A stretch of DNA of 28,596 bases from Oppiella nova (Eukaryota > Arthropoda > Arachnida > Sarcoptiformes > Oppiidae). A program made the translations under genes and the position numbers. Under the pieces are notes generated by a model. It saw only the letters and a list, made by a program, of their open reading frames with translations, did not search any database and was not told the DNA's origin. Shown in pieces: positions 12,949 through 24,007 of the stretch (position 1 is its first letter; every line of letters begins with the position of its first letter). The stretch lies in the NCBI GenBank assembly GCA_905397405.1, contig CAJPVJ010000308.1:1-28596 (forward strand), in the 5' to 3' direction.

Positions 12949-13814
12949 TTCTCGTCTCTAATGACAAACACATGATTCATAGCATTAACTCATCGGTGGT
13001 CTCATCGGAGGACTAATGACACACTTGTATGCAATTGAGTGCAACGGACGGCAAACCATTCCTCCGACCATTTGTGACCAAAACTTTTTGTAGGCATAAC
13101 TGCAACGCGTTTCCCACTGAAACACAAGTCAAATACCATTTATTGCTTCAAAACGATTAGTTTCATACAAAATGTTTGTCAAAAACTGACCAAAACTCTG
13201 ATGATTGGCGTGAAGTGTGCGGAAGTAACTCATAATTGGATCAAATGATTGGCAAAGTGTACGAAAACACAATCAAAACAAATCTCCAACTGTTGGCAAA
13301 ACACCGCAAATGTTGCCGTATTTTGTGAATGAAATACATTTGCAAAAAACTCAACAAAAGCGACGTTTGAGTCAAAACAGATTATTTGAGTCCACAAATG
13401 CCGTACACTTGCTGTGCATTATAGCGAACCCCTCGTAATGGCCTTCATATAAGACACACAGCGCTGGCAATGCGGCAGTCATTTGAGGGCAACTCATGCG
13501 TTGAGCGCCCACTGCTTTACGTAACGTCACGCGAGTCGTGAACGAGTGGATTGAATGACAAAAACAACTTGACATCAAATTTAAGATAAAAATGTATTTT
13601 AAATAAAATTTTAATTATATTTTAAATCCAAACACTGATTACGAGATTTGGTTTGTGTTTAGCATTTGTTTATTGTATTAGTGTTTGTGTTTCGCATACA
13701 ATCAGTTGCCTATACATTGGATCCATTAGACAGTCAATGCAGGTCTGCATCCATTCACTCGTATGCCAATCAATGAGACAATAAGACCTGGGATTGTGTC
13801 CAACAGAGTACTCA
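12949..13814. other. Divergent spacer between mRpL1 and CNOT6, probable shared promoter region
   Basis: The two start codons face away from each other across 866 bases, so both promoters and 5' UTRs (and perhaps 5' exons) must lie here or cross it. The last bases before the L1 ATG (TCATTAG at about 12958-12964, minus strand) resemble a splice acceptor. A minus-strand ORF starting with ATG at 13575 (SSCFCHSIHSFTTRVTLRK) is Arg/Ser-rich and acid-free like a mitochondrial presequence, but I could not join it in frame. No TATA box or other defined regulatory site is claimed. Confidence 0.45.
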
Positions 13815-16800
13815 ATGTCACGTCCGGGACATCGAGACCGCGAACGAGACAAATATGAGCCGCCAAACCCTCGCCGCACCCACTCTATCATGTCTCCGGA
13901 GGACGTCCAGAACGGCAAGAAGTCCTATTGGCCGGAGCTGGAGATCACGGGTGAGTACAGCCACCACTTGATGGTGTCGACCACTCGATGGTGTCCACCA
14001 CTCGATAGTGTCCACCACTCGATAGTGTCCACCACTCGATGGTGTTGGTGTCCACCACTCATTGTCTCACTGATGTTGTGTATCTTAGGGTCCATCCGGA
14101 ACCTGAGTCCGTCGTTGTGGGCGATGACACACCTGACGTCACTGTATCTGAACGAGAACAGCCTCAGTCGGATCCCCGCAGACATCGCACGCCTCACATC
14201 ACTCATGCATTTGGATCTGTCGTCTAATAAACTCCGGAGTCTTCCCGCGGAACTGGGAGACCTAATCATGTTAAGGGAACTCCTACTCAACAACAACTAC
14301 TTGCGATGCCTGCCCTACGAGTTGGGAAAACTGTTTCAAATACAGACATTAGGTATTCACTCGTTGACACTCACTTCCCACCGCTTTCTATGCCATTGCG
14401 AACCCTAACCACCACTTTGTGTCCACACAAACAGGACTTAAAGGCAATCCATTGACTCAAGAGTTGTTAGTTATATACAACGAACCCAACGGAACCCAAC
14501 GACTCCTATCCTATCTGTTGGACAACCTCGTCGGTCAGTCAATCATTTTGTTTATCATAACTTTAACTAAATTATGGGAAAAATGTTAGTTTTGATTGCT
14601 TTTCAACGCTTCAATTGCCGCACAAAATGCGAGAAAAGTTTTTATGTTTGAAAATTGCTGTGAAAACAAGTTCTCATGATTTGAAACACTCGTACAAAAG
14701 CCAATGATTTGAAAAAAGTCAATGCAATTGTTATAAAGTTTTTATATTTGCATTGAATTAACTTTATTTACAAATTTATGAATACATTTGAGGGCATTAT
14801 TTGACTTTTTTGGAGTTACTCCGCAGGAATGGCACATACAGTATGAGGGAAAAGCTAATTATGAAGTATTTGTTATAATATGTTATATTCCGTGTAATTC
14901 CGACTTTCTATTTGCTGTTCTCGATGACTGCCTCTCGATATGATATGAATCGAGAAATTGATTTGAAACCACAACTCATTGGACATGTATGTGATACATG
15001 TTTTAATGGTAGAGTAGTTGCCGTACATTGACAAAGAATGTGACATTTAATGAAAAAGTCTAACAATAAACCATTGAGTAGTGAATAAGTGGTGTTGCTT
15101 TGTATGACATCCTAATAGTAATAATCAAATTGTGATTCTTATGAGAAGTGAATTATATTTTGATGGTTTAATGCATTTACGTTCAATTCAAACTCATGCG
15201 ATATATCGTGGCGTTTGTGTCTAACAAATGTATGACTTCCTTATTAACTAACTCTGTGTTGACTAGTATTATACAATTTGACCCAAACTATAGGTCACAA
15301 GCGCTTACATCACACCATAACTAAACTCATTATTATATACCTTAGAAATGCTGTGAATACTAGTGAACGCAACTATATAATCGAAATATATTTAAATATA
15401 TATTTATTATTAAGACATTAACTGTTTTCATAGTTACAATCTATACAATGTATAAATGTATCAAACGTTTAGTATTCTCTCTCATCTACGATATGTTATT
15501 AATATTTTTGTTATACTTTTGCAAATCTCATAATAAGAGCCGATACTTAGCTATGAGTTAATGATTATCTATACAATGTATAAATGTATCAAACGTTTAG
15601 TATTCTCTCTCATCTACGATATGTTATTAATATTTTTGTTATACTTTTGCAAATCTCATAATAAGAGCCGATACTTAGCTATGAGTTAATGATTTTGCAA
15701 ATTATCTTTATATTCGTTTGGTTAATACATCTGAGGGACGGTTCGCTGCACTCCAGACATCACTTTTGCGCTAAAAGTGAAAACCATTATTACCAGTGTT
15801 TCATAATTTACTCATTTATTATACTTTATTGTAGTTAATAATTCTCATCACAAGTTGTATCAAATTCTTTGCATTCGTTTCCCAGATTATTATTAATTGA
15901 CTCAATCTATACACACAGTTAATGCTAAACCAATTCTAAGGAGAGATTTCGAGTCTGTATTGAATACACCATTACATGAATGCATACAATAGTTGTGAGA
16001 ATTTATTAACAATAACTCGATTTGTAATATAAAAGCAGTGGGAAAGGCAACTGACTGTCGAAACCGGAACATTATTAACATTATTACACTCTGTTATACT
16101 GTACGAGACTTACGGGGACAGGCAGGCAGCCAACGCATCTCAACCTCATTTTATTTGACCACTCGATTGGACGCAAATTGCAATCTTTGGTTATACTTTG
16201 AATAATTCATTTGCAGATTATCTTAAACTGAGAAAATGTTTGTTCTCTTGTAATCTCTGTTCAAATGAGTGTGAGATAAGCCGTTGCATAATAATAATGC
16301 ATTACAATGTATCACATGAGTACTGTTAGGCAATAATTGATTGGCACAATATCAGTGGCCATACAGTGGCCATACAGTATGGATTGTGGTCTACCCTTAA
16401 ACAGTGAAAAGTAGCGCAAACCCTGACCTGACCGGTGCGCTACTGGCCTTCCCGGCAGTGTTTGCAATGAAAAGAGTGTTTGTGATAATTGATGCCAATA
16501 TGTTGATGATATGCAATAAGTTGAATGTTTGTCGGATTGATTGCAAATTCATTTGTCGATTGCTCCACATATAGAGATACAGAGATCACATACATGTATC
16601 ATATAATATGATTTCCTGAGTGAGATTTGGTCCGAATGTATGGTATATTGTGTTAGCGATTAGGTCACGAACTTTAATGCGCTTAATCTGATCACTAGTT
16701 TGAATGCCTATTCATTTGATAGTCATTTAGAAAGTGTGTTACGTATATGTGTTGGCCTAACACTGTTGGCACTGTATGTTGTATGACATACAGATGACTG

Positions 16801-19800
16801 GCTAACCTGTTGCTCTTCTGGGTTGGCTGACTATAATCACTATTCGTTGGTGGAGTCGAGTCAACAAAGAGCACAGACACACAACAAGGAAGTTATCCAT
16901 TGCTTTCAATGCATCTCTTTATCTTGGGTTCACTCCATACAAGGTTTTAGTGTTTCAGTGTTTAGTTGTTTAGTGTGGGCTTTAAGGCCTTAACTCTTAA
17001 ACTACTCGTACGAATGGTTAACATTTCGGGTTCGTTGCATATGTTACTCGTTTTGCTGGTTGTGTCTCCCAGTGCCTCTCAGTGCCATTCAGTGATAGTA
17101 TTACCACTCAAACGACTCATCTCTAACTGTTCTCATCTATCCCTTCCCTACCAGTGCTCTTCCCAACGCGCGATACCTCTTACACCTCTAAACACAGCGA
17201 TTCTGTAGTCATTTGTTGTTTAAGTTATTTGCTAAAGTTATTTATGAAAAGTTTTATCAAAAGTTATCATTAGTTTTACAAGTTTTCAAATTTTATTTCA
17301 TTAGTTTGTGATAAAAGTTGTTTTTATGACCATTAGATCCCATTTCAATGAATTGATTAGTTTGTGATATTATTATGCATTTTGAGAGTTGTGTCATAAG
17401 TTCTGGCAACAAGTCATGAGAAAACATAATTTGCTTAAACAGACGACCAAATCGTTCAATACATACCACAAGTCGTCTAATTATTATGTCTTCAATAAAA
17501 GCAGTGATTGTATAGAATTAGAGGACAATTCAAATGCAGAATCCAATGAAATGGTGGATATATTGCCGCTTTGGAAGCTAGCACTCCATGCAGAAGGAGT
17601 TCCACTCATTCTTCCCAACACTTCCCATCAAAATGTCAATTCATTCAAGAATCAGATTTTGTATAAAAAAGTCCATAAAAAGGATGTCTTTATATTGGAT
17701 GGCATTGTCGACAAGAATTCAAAGCGAATGCAAAGTTCTGAATGTCTTTACAAAGGAAATGATCTCTTTCTCAGTCATACCATTAGTAGTAATCGTCGTC
17801 TGAATTCAAGACAAACTAAAAGTGTGTCGAATGGAGACAAGTGTTCACTCCTTTCCATCACTAGTAAGAGCTGTGATCTAAACTCCAATTCAGACGACGT
17901 CTCCGTTTGCAGTTCAGAGTCTTCTGGGCGGACATCACTTGAGTCGAAATCCGCGTTCAAGAGCTTTAGCGACAGCTTTAGTATCGCATCCGAAGATTCT
18001 TCTGGCGCTTCCGATCACTGTTTGCCTCGAGTTATAAAACCGCGAAAAAGGCGTAAAAAGAATAAGCATTTGAATCAATTGAATGGTATATCTAGTGATA
18101 AGTGCATCAAAACTTTAATCGATTTAAACAATACAAACACACAACCAATCGTATCGTCAGATTGTTTGCAATCCATTAAACCTGTGATTTCATTACCGCA
18201 AACGGAAAGCTTGGTCTCAAAACGTAAAATCAAAATATTTCTTTCATTAACTCATAAGCATTTAACTCTCAAAATAATGTCTCTTTGAAACTTTGAGTGC
18301 ATTTTCCATTCATTGCATTTGTCTTATGATTTATTGTTATTATTGCAAATATATTGAGGTTTTTGTCGTCGAAGGTATTCATTAGTCTCAGTCAACGATA
18401 GTAAGCAAATAGTAATGCAATAATTGATAGCTTTCGTTGTGTTCAACAATTCATTTCCCGTTTCTTATTGTTTTGCTATTCATTTAAGTTATGAGAATTG
18501 GTTATAACTTATAAGTAAAAAATGTTTAAAACTTTTCTTATTAGCTCTCATTTGTGTCATTTGTGTTATGACTTATTGTTTAACCGATTAATAGATTTTT
18601 TATTCATTGCATTGAGAAAAACCATGAATTGATTGCCAAAATCCACAGCAAAGTGCTTCTCTAAACTCTAGTGTAGTTCACAGTTAATTGTTTGACAGTA
18701 AACAAGACAATGTTTTATCACTTGAAATGCAACAAAAACATAACATAACGTACAGTACACACAAATAATTCAAATTTAATTAAAGCAAACAAACCTAATA
18801 TAATAACTCATAAACTTAAGCTGACATTAGAGTCAACATCGAGTATATGCCGTATACTGTAATGTACGCTAATTTCACAAATGAGAGTCAGTTTGGACTC
18901 ATATGACCCGAACAGACATACAATCTTCACATCAACCACTCATTTAATACTCAAGTCTTTGTAATCTTTAAATCTCTAATAAATTGGGGACAATATTATT
19001 GAATACAAATATACGGTTAAATTGATTTTAAATGCCTTTTTTGAAATTCTTTGCGAAATTTTTTGATTAGACTTATAATACAGTATTAAAAGCATTCAAA
19101 CGCTTTTGATTTAAAATGGTTTTAAACGAAATCTTTTTTTGCGAATATAAATAAAACGGCAACTTTTTTATGATAGTTTCAAATTCAAACGTGTTATGAG
19201 TTTTCAAAAGTTAAGTTTTGAATGATTTACAAGTTTTTGAGTCTAATTTATTTGATATATATTGTGTACTGAGAAAAGCTTTCGTGTCTTTTGCATCAAT
19301 TCCTCGATTTCATAGGAAAAGAAAAAATAAACAAAAAATATATTTGAAAATTACATAACACTTATTCAATAGCTTTGGTTTCCATAAGAATGCCGTTTTG
19401 ATTGAGTATTACTTATAGAGTTTAAAGTCAGGGCAGAAAAGCGGGGTTTGAGTTATTATTGTTTTGTTAGTTTTGTCTTATCAGTTGTCGCATGTCTTGT
19501 AAACAAAAATCATATTTACTGTTATTTCAACGAATGATAAAACAAAATAAGTGAACAATTGCATGAATTCATTGTTAAAAGTCATACAGTTATTTGACAA
19601 TTTTGTTAGTAATTGAACACTAAATAGTGATTAACTATTTGTTCGCATTTATATGAATTTCATTACAAATATCCCTTGTTTGTAATCATTTACAGATATG
19701 AATTAAAATAACTTTTATAAAATAGTAATACTGTACAATTGTGCAAAATGTGGATATTTAACTAATTTAAGTGAATAACTGGATAGTGTACATAATTGAA

Positions 19801-21909
19801 GTTTGCATAAAGTAAATATTTTTTGTTGCTAAATCAGATATTTAAAAAAAAGAGATTTAATTTGAAACGAAAAATAAAAAGCGATTGAAGACTAATTGGA
19901 AGGAAGACTCGATTCAAATGCAATGAATATAAGATTCGTTGACTAAATCATGTGATGATAAAATTCTTGCGTTAATTTATTTGAGATATTTGTATCCATT
20001 CATTACATTCATTATTAAACACCAAAACTGTTGAACTTGTTTTTCACCTTAATTTACATTAAGTTCTCTTAAATGATAGTCTTTTTGACTCATAAATAGA
20101 GACATTCGTTGCGTACAAGCCATCAAATATGAAGCCATAATTTACATAATTATATAAATTTTCGTAAATTTAATTTAAATTACTTTCAACTGATTGTTAC
20201 TCTTCTCACTTAAGCTCTAATAATAAGACATTCAATGAATTCTTTCGAAAGTGTTTGAAAGCAAATCATTAATTTATCATTTATTATGACTTCTGTTAAA
20301 AACTTGAACTAAAAGTTCAAAAATTCTTTGCTTTTACTTTCTTTGGGTTTCTATGAATGCGATACAAGTAATGCTTTTCTGTGATTATAAAAAGTAAATG
20401 AATGTTAATTGCATTATTTATAGTGATTTTGACTTTTAACTTTGAAAACTTGAAATTTTCTTTCATATTTCATATAATTTTTGTTTTGTTTGGCAATTAT
20501 TCACACTAATGAATGTATAAATGTTATGATTTTGTTGAGCAGTGACGGCCTCCCGACCCCCGAACAGGCCATGGATTCCTTCTGGTCACCCGGACAGGAG
20601 CCGATTGACCAGTATTTTCACAGTCATGTGTTATAATATATTGTGTGATAAGTTGGCGACCAGACAACTGTACGGCTATTGTCCCAATTGGGCGCTCGCT
20701 TGGGATTACCGCAAGAAAGCCATCATCGATGAGATCCGACACTATTCGGCGGACATAATATCACTGCAAGAGGTGGAAACGGATCAGTTCTACAACTTCT
20801 TTCTGCTTGAGCTCCGGGAACAGGGATACGACGGCATCTTTTCGCCCAAATCCAGGGCTAAGACAATGACTGAGTCGGAGCGGCGACATGTTGACGGATG
20901 CGCTATATTTTTCCGGACTAATAAGTAATTTGAGATATTCTGGTCGTGATTCTGGTCTGATTTGTGTTGAATTAACGCCTTTTGAATGCTTGTGTAGATT
21001 CAGTCTAATTAAGGAGCATTTGGTTGAATTCAATCAGTTAGCGATGGCTAACGCCGAGGGATCCGACGATATGTTGAATCGAGTGATGACTAAAGACAAC
21101 ATCGGTTTGGCCGCACTCTTGCAGACCAAAGAGGGCGCCTTCGAAGCAGGTATTCCTCCGCTTGTCACCCAAGTGTACAGTATATGCATTGATGGCTGTA
21201 TGTCCTTTAGGTATGCTTCCGGACCCCTCGCAAGCACACCACCCGTTGCTGGTGTGTACGGCGCACATCCATTGGGACCCAGAGTTTTGTGACGTGAAGT
21301 TAATTCAGACAATTATGTTGATGCATGAGCTGAGGTCTATAGTGGAGGACTCGGCGCACAGCTTCAGACCCGGAGCCCAGAAGGCCGACGCCAACAGTGT
21401 TCCTCTGATTCTGTGCGGAGACCTGAACTCATTGCCCGACTCGGGAGTCGTCGACTTCCTGGGTTCGGGCCGTATAGCTGCCGATCACTCGGACTTCAAA
21501 GAACTCGGATATAAAGACTGCTTACGGAAACTAAGTTGTTCTGAGAGGGCCTCCGAATACACCCATCCCTTCAAGATTGCCAACGCATACGCCGATGACA
21601 TCATGCCCTTCACTAACTACACGTCAGTCCCTCCCAAACCATTGATCACTAAAATGATTAACTAATCAATTGCTGTCTCAATGTATCGATAGGTTTGACT
21701 TCAAGGGTGTAATCGATTACATCTTCTACTCGAAGAGTCATTTATCAGTTTTGGGTCTTTTGGGTCCTTTAGACCCGGAGTGGTTGCGTGAGAACAAAGT
21801 GGCCGGTTGTCCGCACCAACACATCCCCTCCGATCACTTCCCACTGCTGGTAGAGTTGGAGCTGGAGGTGGGCGCCGCCCTCTCCAACGGACATATGTTG
21901 CGGAGATAA
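13815..21909 (+). CDS. CNOT6: CCR4-NOT deadenylase catalytic subunit CNOT6 / twin
   Basis: Seen: exons 13815-13950, 14089-14352, 14435-14533, 20543-20924, 20998-21149, 21211-21622 and 21693-21909 join in frame to 553 residues; human CNOT6 has 557. The chosen ATG gives MSRPGHRDRERDKYEPPNPR, matching the vertebrate KYEPPDPRR start; an upstream TTG is not needed. Leucine-rich repeats at about residues 58-130 (LDLSSNKLRSLPAELGDL) bind the NOT1 scaffold. The C-terminal exonuclease-endonuclease-phosphatase domain keeps its active-site motifs: SLQEVETDQ (catalytic Glu), CGDLNSLPDSG (Asp/Asn) and PSDHFPLL (His). Family role: Mg-dependent 3'-5' removal of poly(A) from cytoplasmic mRNA. All donors are GT and acceptors AG. 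Intron 3 is 6.0 kb; the others are 61-138 bases. The enzyme looks intact. Confidence 0.96.
13961..14061 (+). repeat. 18-bp minisatellite filling CNOT6 intron 1
   Basis: About five to six imperfect copies of an 18-bp unit (GTGTCCACCACTCGATAG, with G/A variation near the end and one copy altered by a GTTG insertion) occupy most of the 138-base intron 13951-14088. The intron has good ends (GTGAGT donor, TATCTTAG acceptor). Confidence 0.85.
15439..15694. repeat. Perfect 128-bp tandem duplication in CNOT6 intron 3
   Basis: 15439-15566 and 15567-15694 are identical by eye, beginning ATCTATACAATG and ending GAGTTAATGATT, directly abutting with no spacer. The sequence is AT-rich, non-coding and not recognised as a transposon. 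Identity implies a very recent event or an assembly duplication. Confidence 0.9.
16410..16444. repeat. 9-bp perfect inverted repeat (hairpin)
   Basis: AGTAGCGCA at 16410-16418 pairs perfectly with TGCGCTACT at 16436-16444 across a 17-base GC-rich loop, inside otherwise AT-rich intron. No gene family recognised; it could be chance or part of a small structured RNA. Confidence 0.4.
17416..18288 (+). CDS. Unrecognised 290-residue ORF nested in CNOT6 intron 3
   Basis: The ORF runs from ATG 17416 (MRKHNLLKQTTK) to TGA 18286-18288 on the same strand as its host gene. An in-frame TGA at 17383-17385 bounds it upstream; only a TTG lies between. I do not recognise the family. Visible parts: an N-terminal segment with DILPLWKLALHAEGVPLIL that looks like a short conserved helix or motif, a Ser/Asp-rich middle (SSESSGRTSLESKS), then a strongly basic RVIKPRKRRKKNK at about residue 212, a likely nuclear localisation or nucleic-acid-binding signal. 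No membrane segment or signal peptide. It may be a nested intronless gene, the main exon of a spliced gene (possible donor GTAAAA near 18225, which would drop the odd tail), or a retrocopy; I see no clear poly(A) tract. Its length in AT-rich sequence argues for real coding. Confidence 0.6.
   Translation: MRKHNLLKQTTKSFNTYHKSSNYYVFNKSSDCIELEDNSNAESNEMVDILPLWKLALHAEGVPLILPNTSHQNVNSFKNQILYKKVHKKDVFILDGIVDKNSKRMQSSECLYKGNDLFLSHTISSNRRLNSRQTKSVSNGDKCSLLSITSKSCDLNSNSDDVSVCSSESSGRTSLESKSAFKSFSDSFSIASEDSSGASDHCLPRVIKPRKRRKKNKHLNQLNGISSDKCIKTLIDLNNTNTQPIVSSDCLQSIKPVISLPQTESLVSKRKIKIFLSLTHKHLTLKIMSL
18289..20542 (+). other. CNOT6 intron 3, last part
   Basis: About 2.25 kb of AT-rich sequence between the nested ORF and the exon at 20543. 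No ORF, RNA gene, satellite or mobile-element end that I can support. It ends in a usable acceptor, TTTTGTTGAGCAG. Confidence 0.7.
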
Positions 21910-22139
21910 CACAACCCCTCCACACATTCAATGACTGTCTAATGAATCCATTGATGAATTCACTGTAAAAAATGTCATTTTATATACACTTGAATTCAGC
22001 TTTTATTTGGTTCTGCTTTGGATTGTAAATGTTTTATACATTTCTATTCAAAACTATATTGAAATTATGTTTCAAATGTTCGCCAATTGTTTTAAAACAC
22101 TTTTAAAACTTTACAGACGTCTTCAGTACTTATTAGTAG

Positions 22140-22180
22140 TTATTATTATTATTATATTATTATTATTATTATCATTATTT
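22140..22180. repeat. ATT-type trinucleotide microsatellite
   Basis: Interrupted (TTA/ATT)n run in the CNOT6 3' flank; simple sequence, no function implied. Confidence 0.8.
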
Positions 22181-23401
22181 CTTATATTTCGGAACTTTTA
22201 CATTAATTATCGCTTAAATTATTAGTTTGAAATCAAATTATATTTAATAGTATTTTATTTTAAAAGATGACTAAAATTTTAATTTAAAAAACAAAACTTT
22301 GTTCAACAAAACCAATAAACTTAGAGTTGTTCTCCAATTTTAAATCCAATAAAAGCTTAATTTGAAACGAAATCACTCTTTAAGTCTGCAATTCTGTATT
22401 AAATGAATAGTCATTCTGTTGTCTCCACTGCTTTCATGTAAGAACTTTTGTACTCAACTACACTACAGTTCAGGTAAAGTATTCATATAATGGACACATC
22501 AGTATACTTACTGTTTAGTAATACTCAACTTTAAAGTATGACCGGGTTCAATTATATACTGACTTATGAACATATACAGTGTTACACTGTCCAGTTTAAA
22601 GGCACAAACGCGTTTAAAGTCATAGTGTAGTGTAGACGCAATCAAGTATTTTCATACTTCAGTGCAAAATACTTCAATTTAGCAATACTGTATTATTGGC
22701 TTTATTGTCTTGGCTTTATTATCATGGTAAATATGTAAGTATAATACATGATTGTCTATAAAAAAAACCTCCAAATACACTGTATTTAATAGAGTATGAA
22801 TTAACATGTGATCGGACGACAGATAAAGTCATTAAAGGTAAGTGCAATCAAAATGCTATTATAAATTATAAAGTAAACTTTACTAATGAGTACTTCATTC
22901 AAATACTTAAACCTTGCAAATTGCAATCAATTTAATGACTCTAACAGTAATTGTACTAGCATATCATAAAATGTAATTGAGAGTATGAGATCCATTTCCG
23001 CTAATACTATACTTACCATTTGTTAGTTGTCTTAAGAGTATAAAGCAATGATATCTTAGTATAATAGTTGATATAATCATAAATATAATTCATAAGAATA
23101 TACAGCTATCCTATAGTTGCCTCAAATATAAATGATAGGCTTTCCTGTGTATCACAGCTTGATTTGATGTTGTAATCGGTATAAAAAGTTTGTTTGAATC
23201 ACAAATCCTTGCAATGAATGAATGAATGAATTGTACGACAAATGCATTGAATGTCTCCTAATTTTAATAATAAATTTAATATTAATTACAATTATATTGA
23301 GAGAACGCATCGATTTATAGCAAAATTGAAACACATATTAATTTACAGTTTTCTACACTTTAGAAACCAAATGCATAATAAAAAATGTATTTAAAAATTC
23401 A

Positions 23402-23470
23402 TTTAATAATAGTATATAATAATAATAATAATCATTAATAATAAGTAATAATTAATTAATAATAATATTA
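23402..23470. repeat. AAT-rich imperfect microsatellite
   Basis: Interrupted (AAT)n and ATTA repeats in the spacer; simple sequence, no function implied. Confidence 0.75.
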
Positions 23471-24007
23471 AATATGCATTCGTTTCGATCGGTTCTACAA
23501 TACAGACAACGAATAAGTCAACGAAATATATGTCAACAATAAATAGGATTTAATTATAATATAAAAACGTTTTTCACAAATCGGAGGAGAAATTAAAATC
23601 ACATAATCTTTTCAATCGTTTGTCAGCTTTTTGTTTATAATATATTTACAAAAATCTGTTTCAGATTTAGTGGTGAAGAGAGGGATGAGTTGTCGGTGCA
23701 GTGAATGACAAACATTTGAATCAATGATTGCTTTGTATTTACACGTCTTTAGAGACAAAATAATAAATAAATTTAATTTAAGCGAAACTGCACTCTATTT
23801 ATAATCAATATATGATTAGTGTGTGTCTTAAGCACAGGTTAGCTCGGAATCCACTCTTTGTGTCATAATATTTGTAGAAACTGTTGAATCAATAGTCAAA
23901 AAGGCATAACTATTCCAATGAATGTACAAAAAGGCCTCAATTATCAGTAATTGCAGTCTTCGTTCAATTCGTAAGTATTTGTTAGGCTTTGAGATCATAA
24001 TCGATAG

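Larger units (their letters stand above)
14534..17415 (+). other. CNOT6 intron 3, first part
   Basis: Intron 3 runs 14534-20542 (donor GTCAGT, acceptor TTGAGCAG), phase 1. This first part is AT-rich and without a supported gene. It contains the 128-bp tandem duplication at 15439-15694 and a short GC-rich hairpin at 16410-16444, annotated separately. A short ORF at 16966-17208 has no recognisable protein character. Confidence 0.7.
21910..24007. other. Convergent AT-rich spacer between CNOT6 and AUTS2/tay
   Basis: 3' flanks of two convergent genes. Plus-strand AATAAA signals at 22314-22319 and 22348-22353 could end CNOT6. Simple repeats occur: ATT-type at 22140-22180, AATG at 23214-23230 and an AAT/ATTA-rich tract at 23402-23470. 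From about 22470 to 23060 short words built on AAGTAT/ATACTT recur in both orientations without a repeat unit I can define. No supported gene. Confidence 0.6.

Noticed and set aside
13961-14061. Regular repeats as a CRISPR array
   Set aside because: Units are 18 bp and contiguous with no unique spacers, in a eukaryotic intron: a minisatellite.
16966-17208. 80-codon ORF with a hydrophobic stretch upstream of the nested ORF
   Set aside because: No recognisable features beyond a Leu/Val run, AT-rich context and a length expected by chance.
22470-23060. Recurring AAGTAT/ATACTT words as a mobile element or tRNA-like repeat
   Set aside because: No unit length, terminal repeats or target duplications could be defined; AT-rich composition explains much of it.
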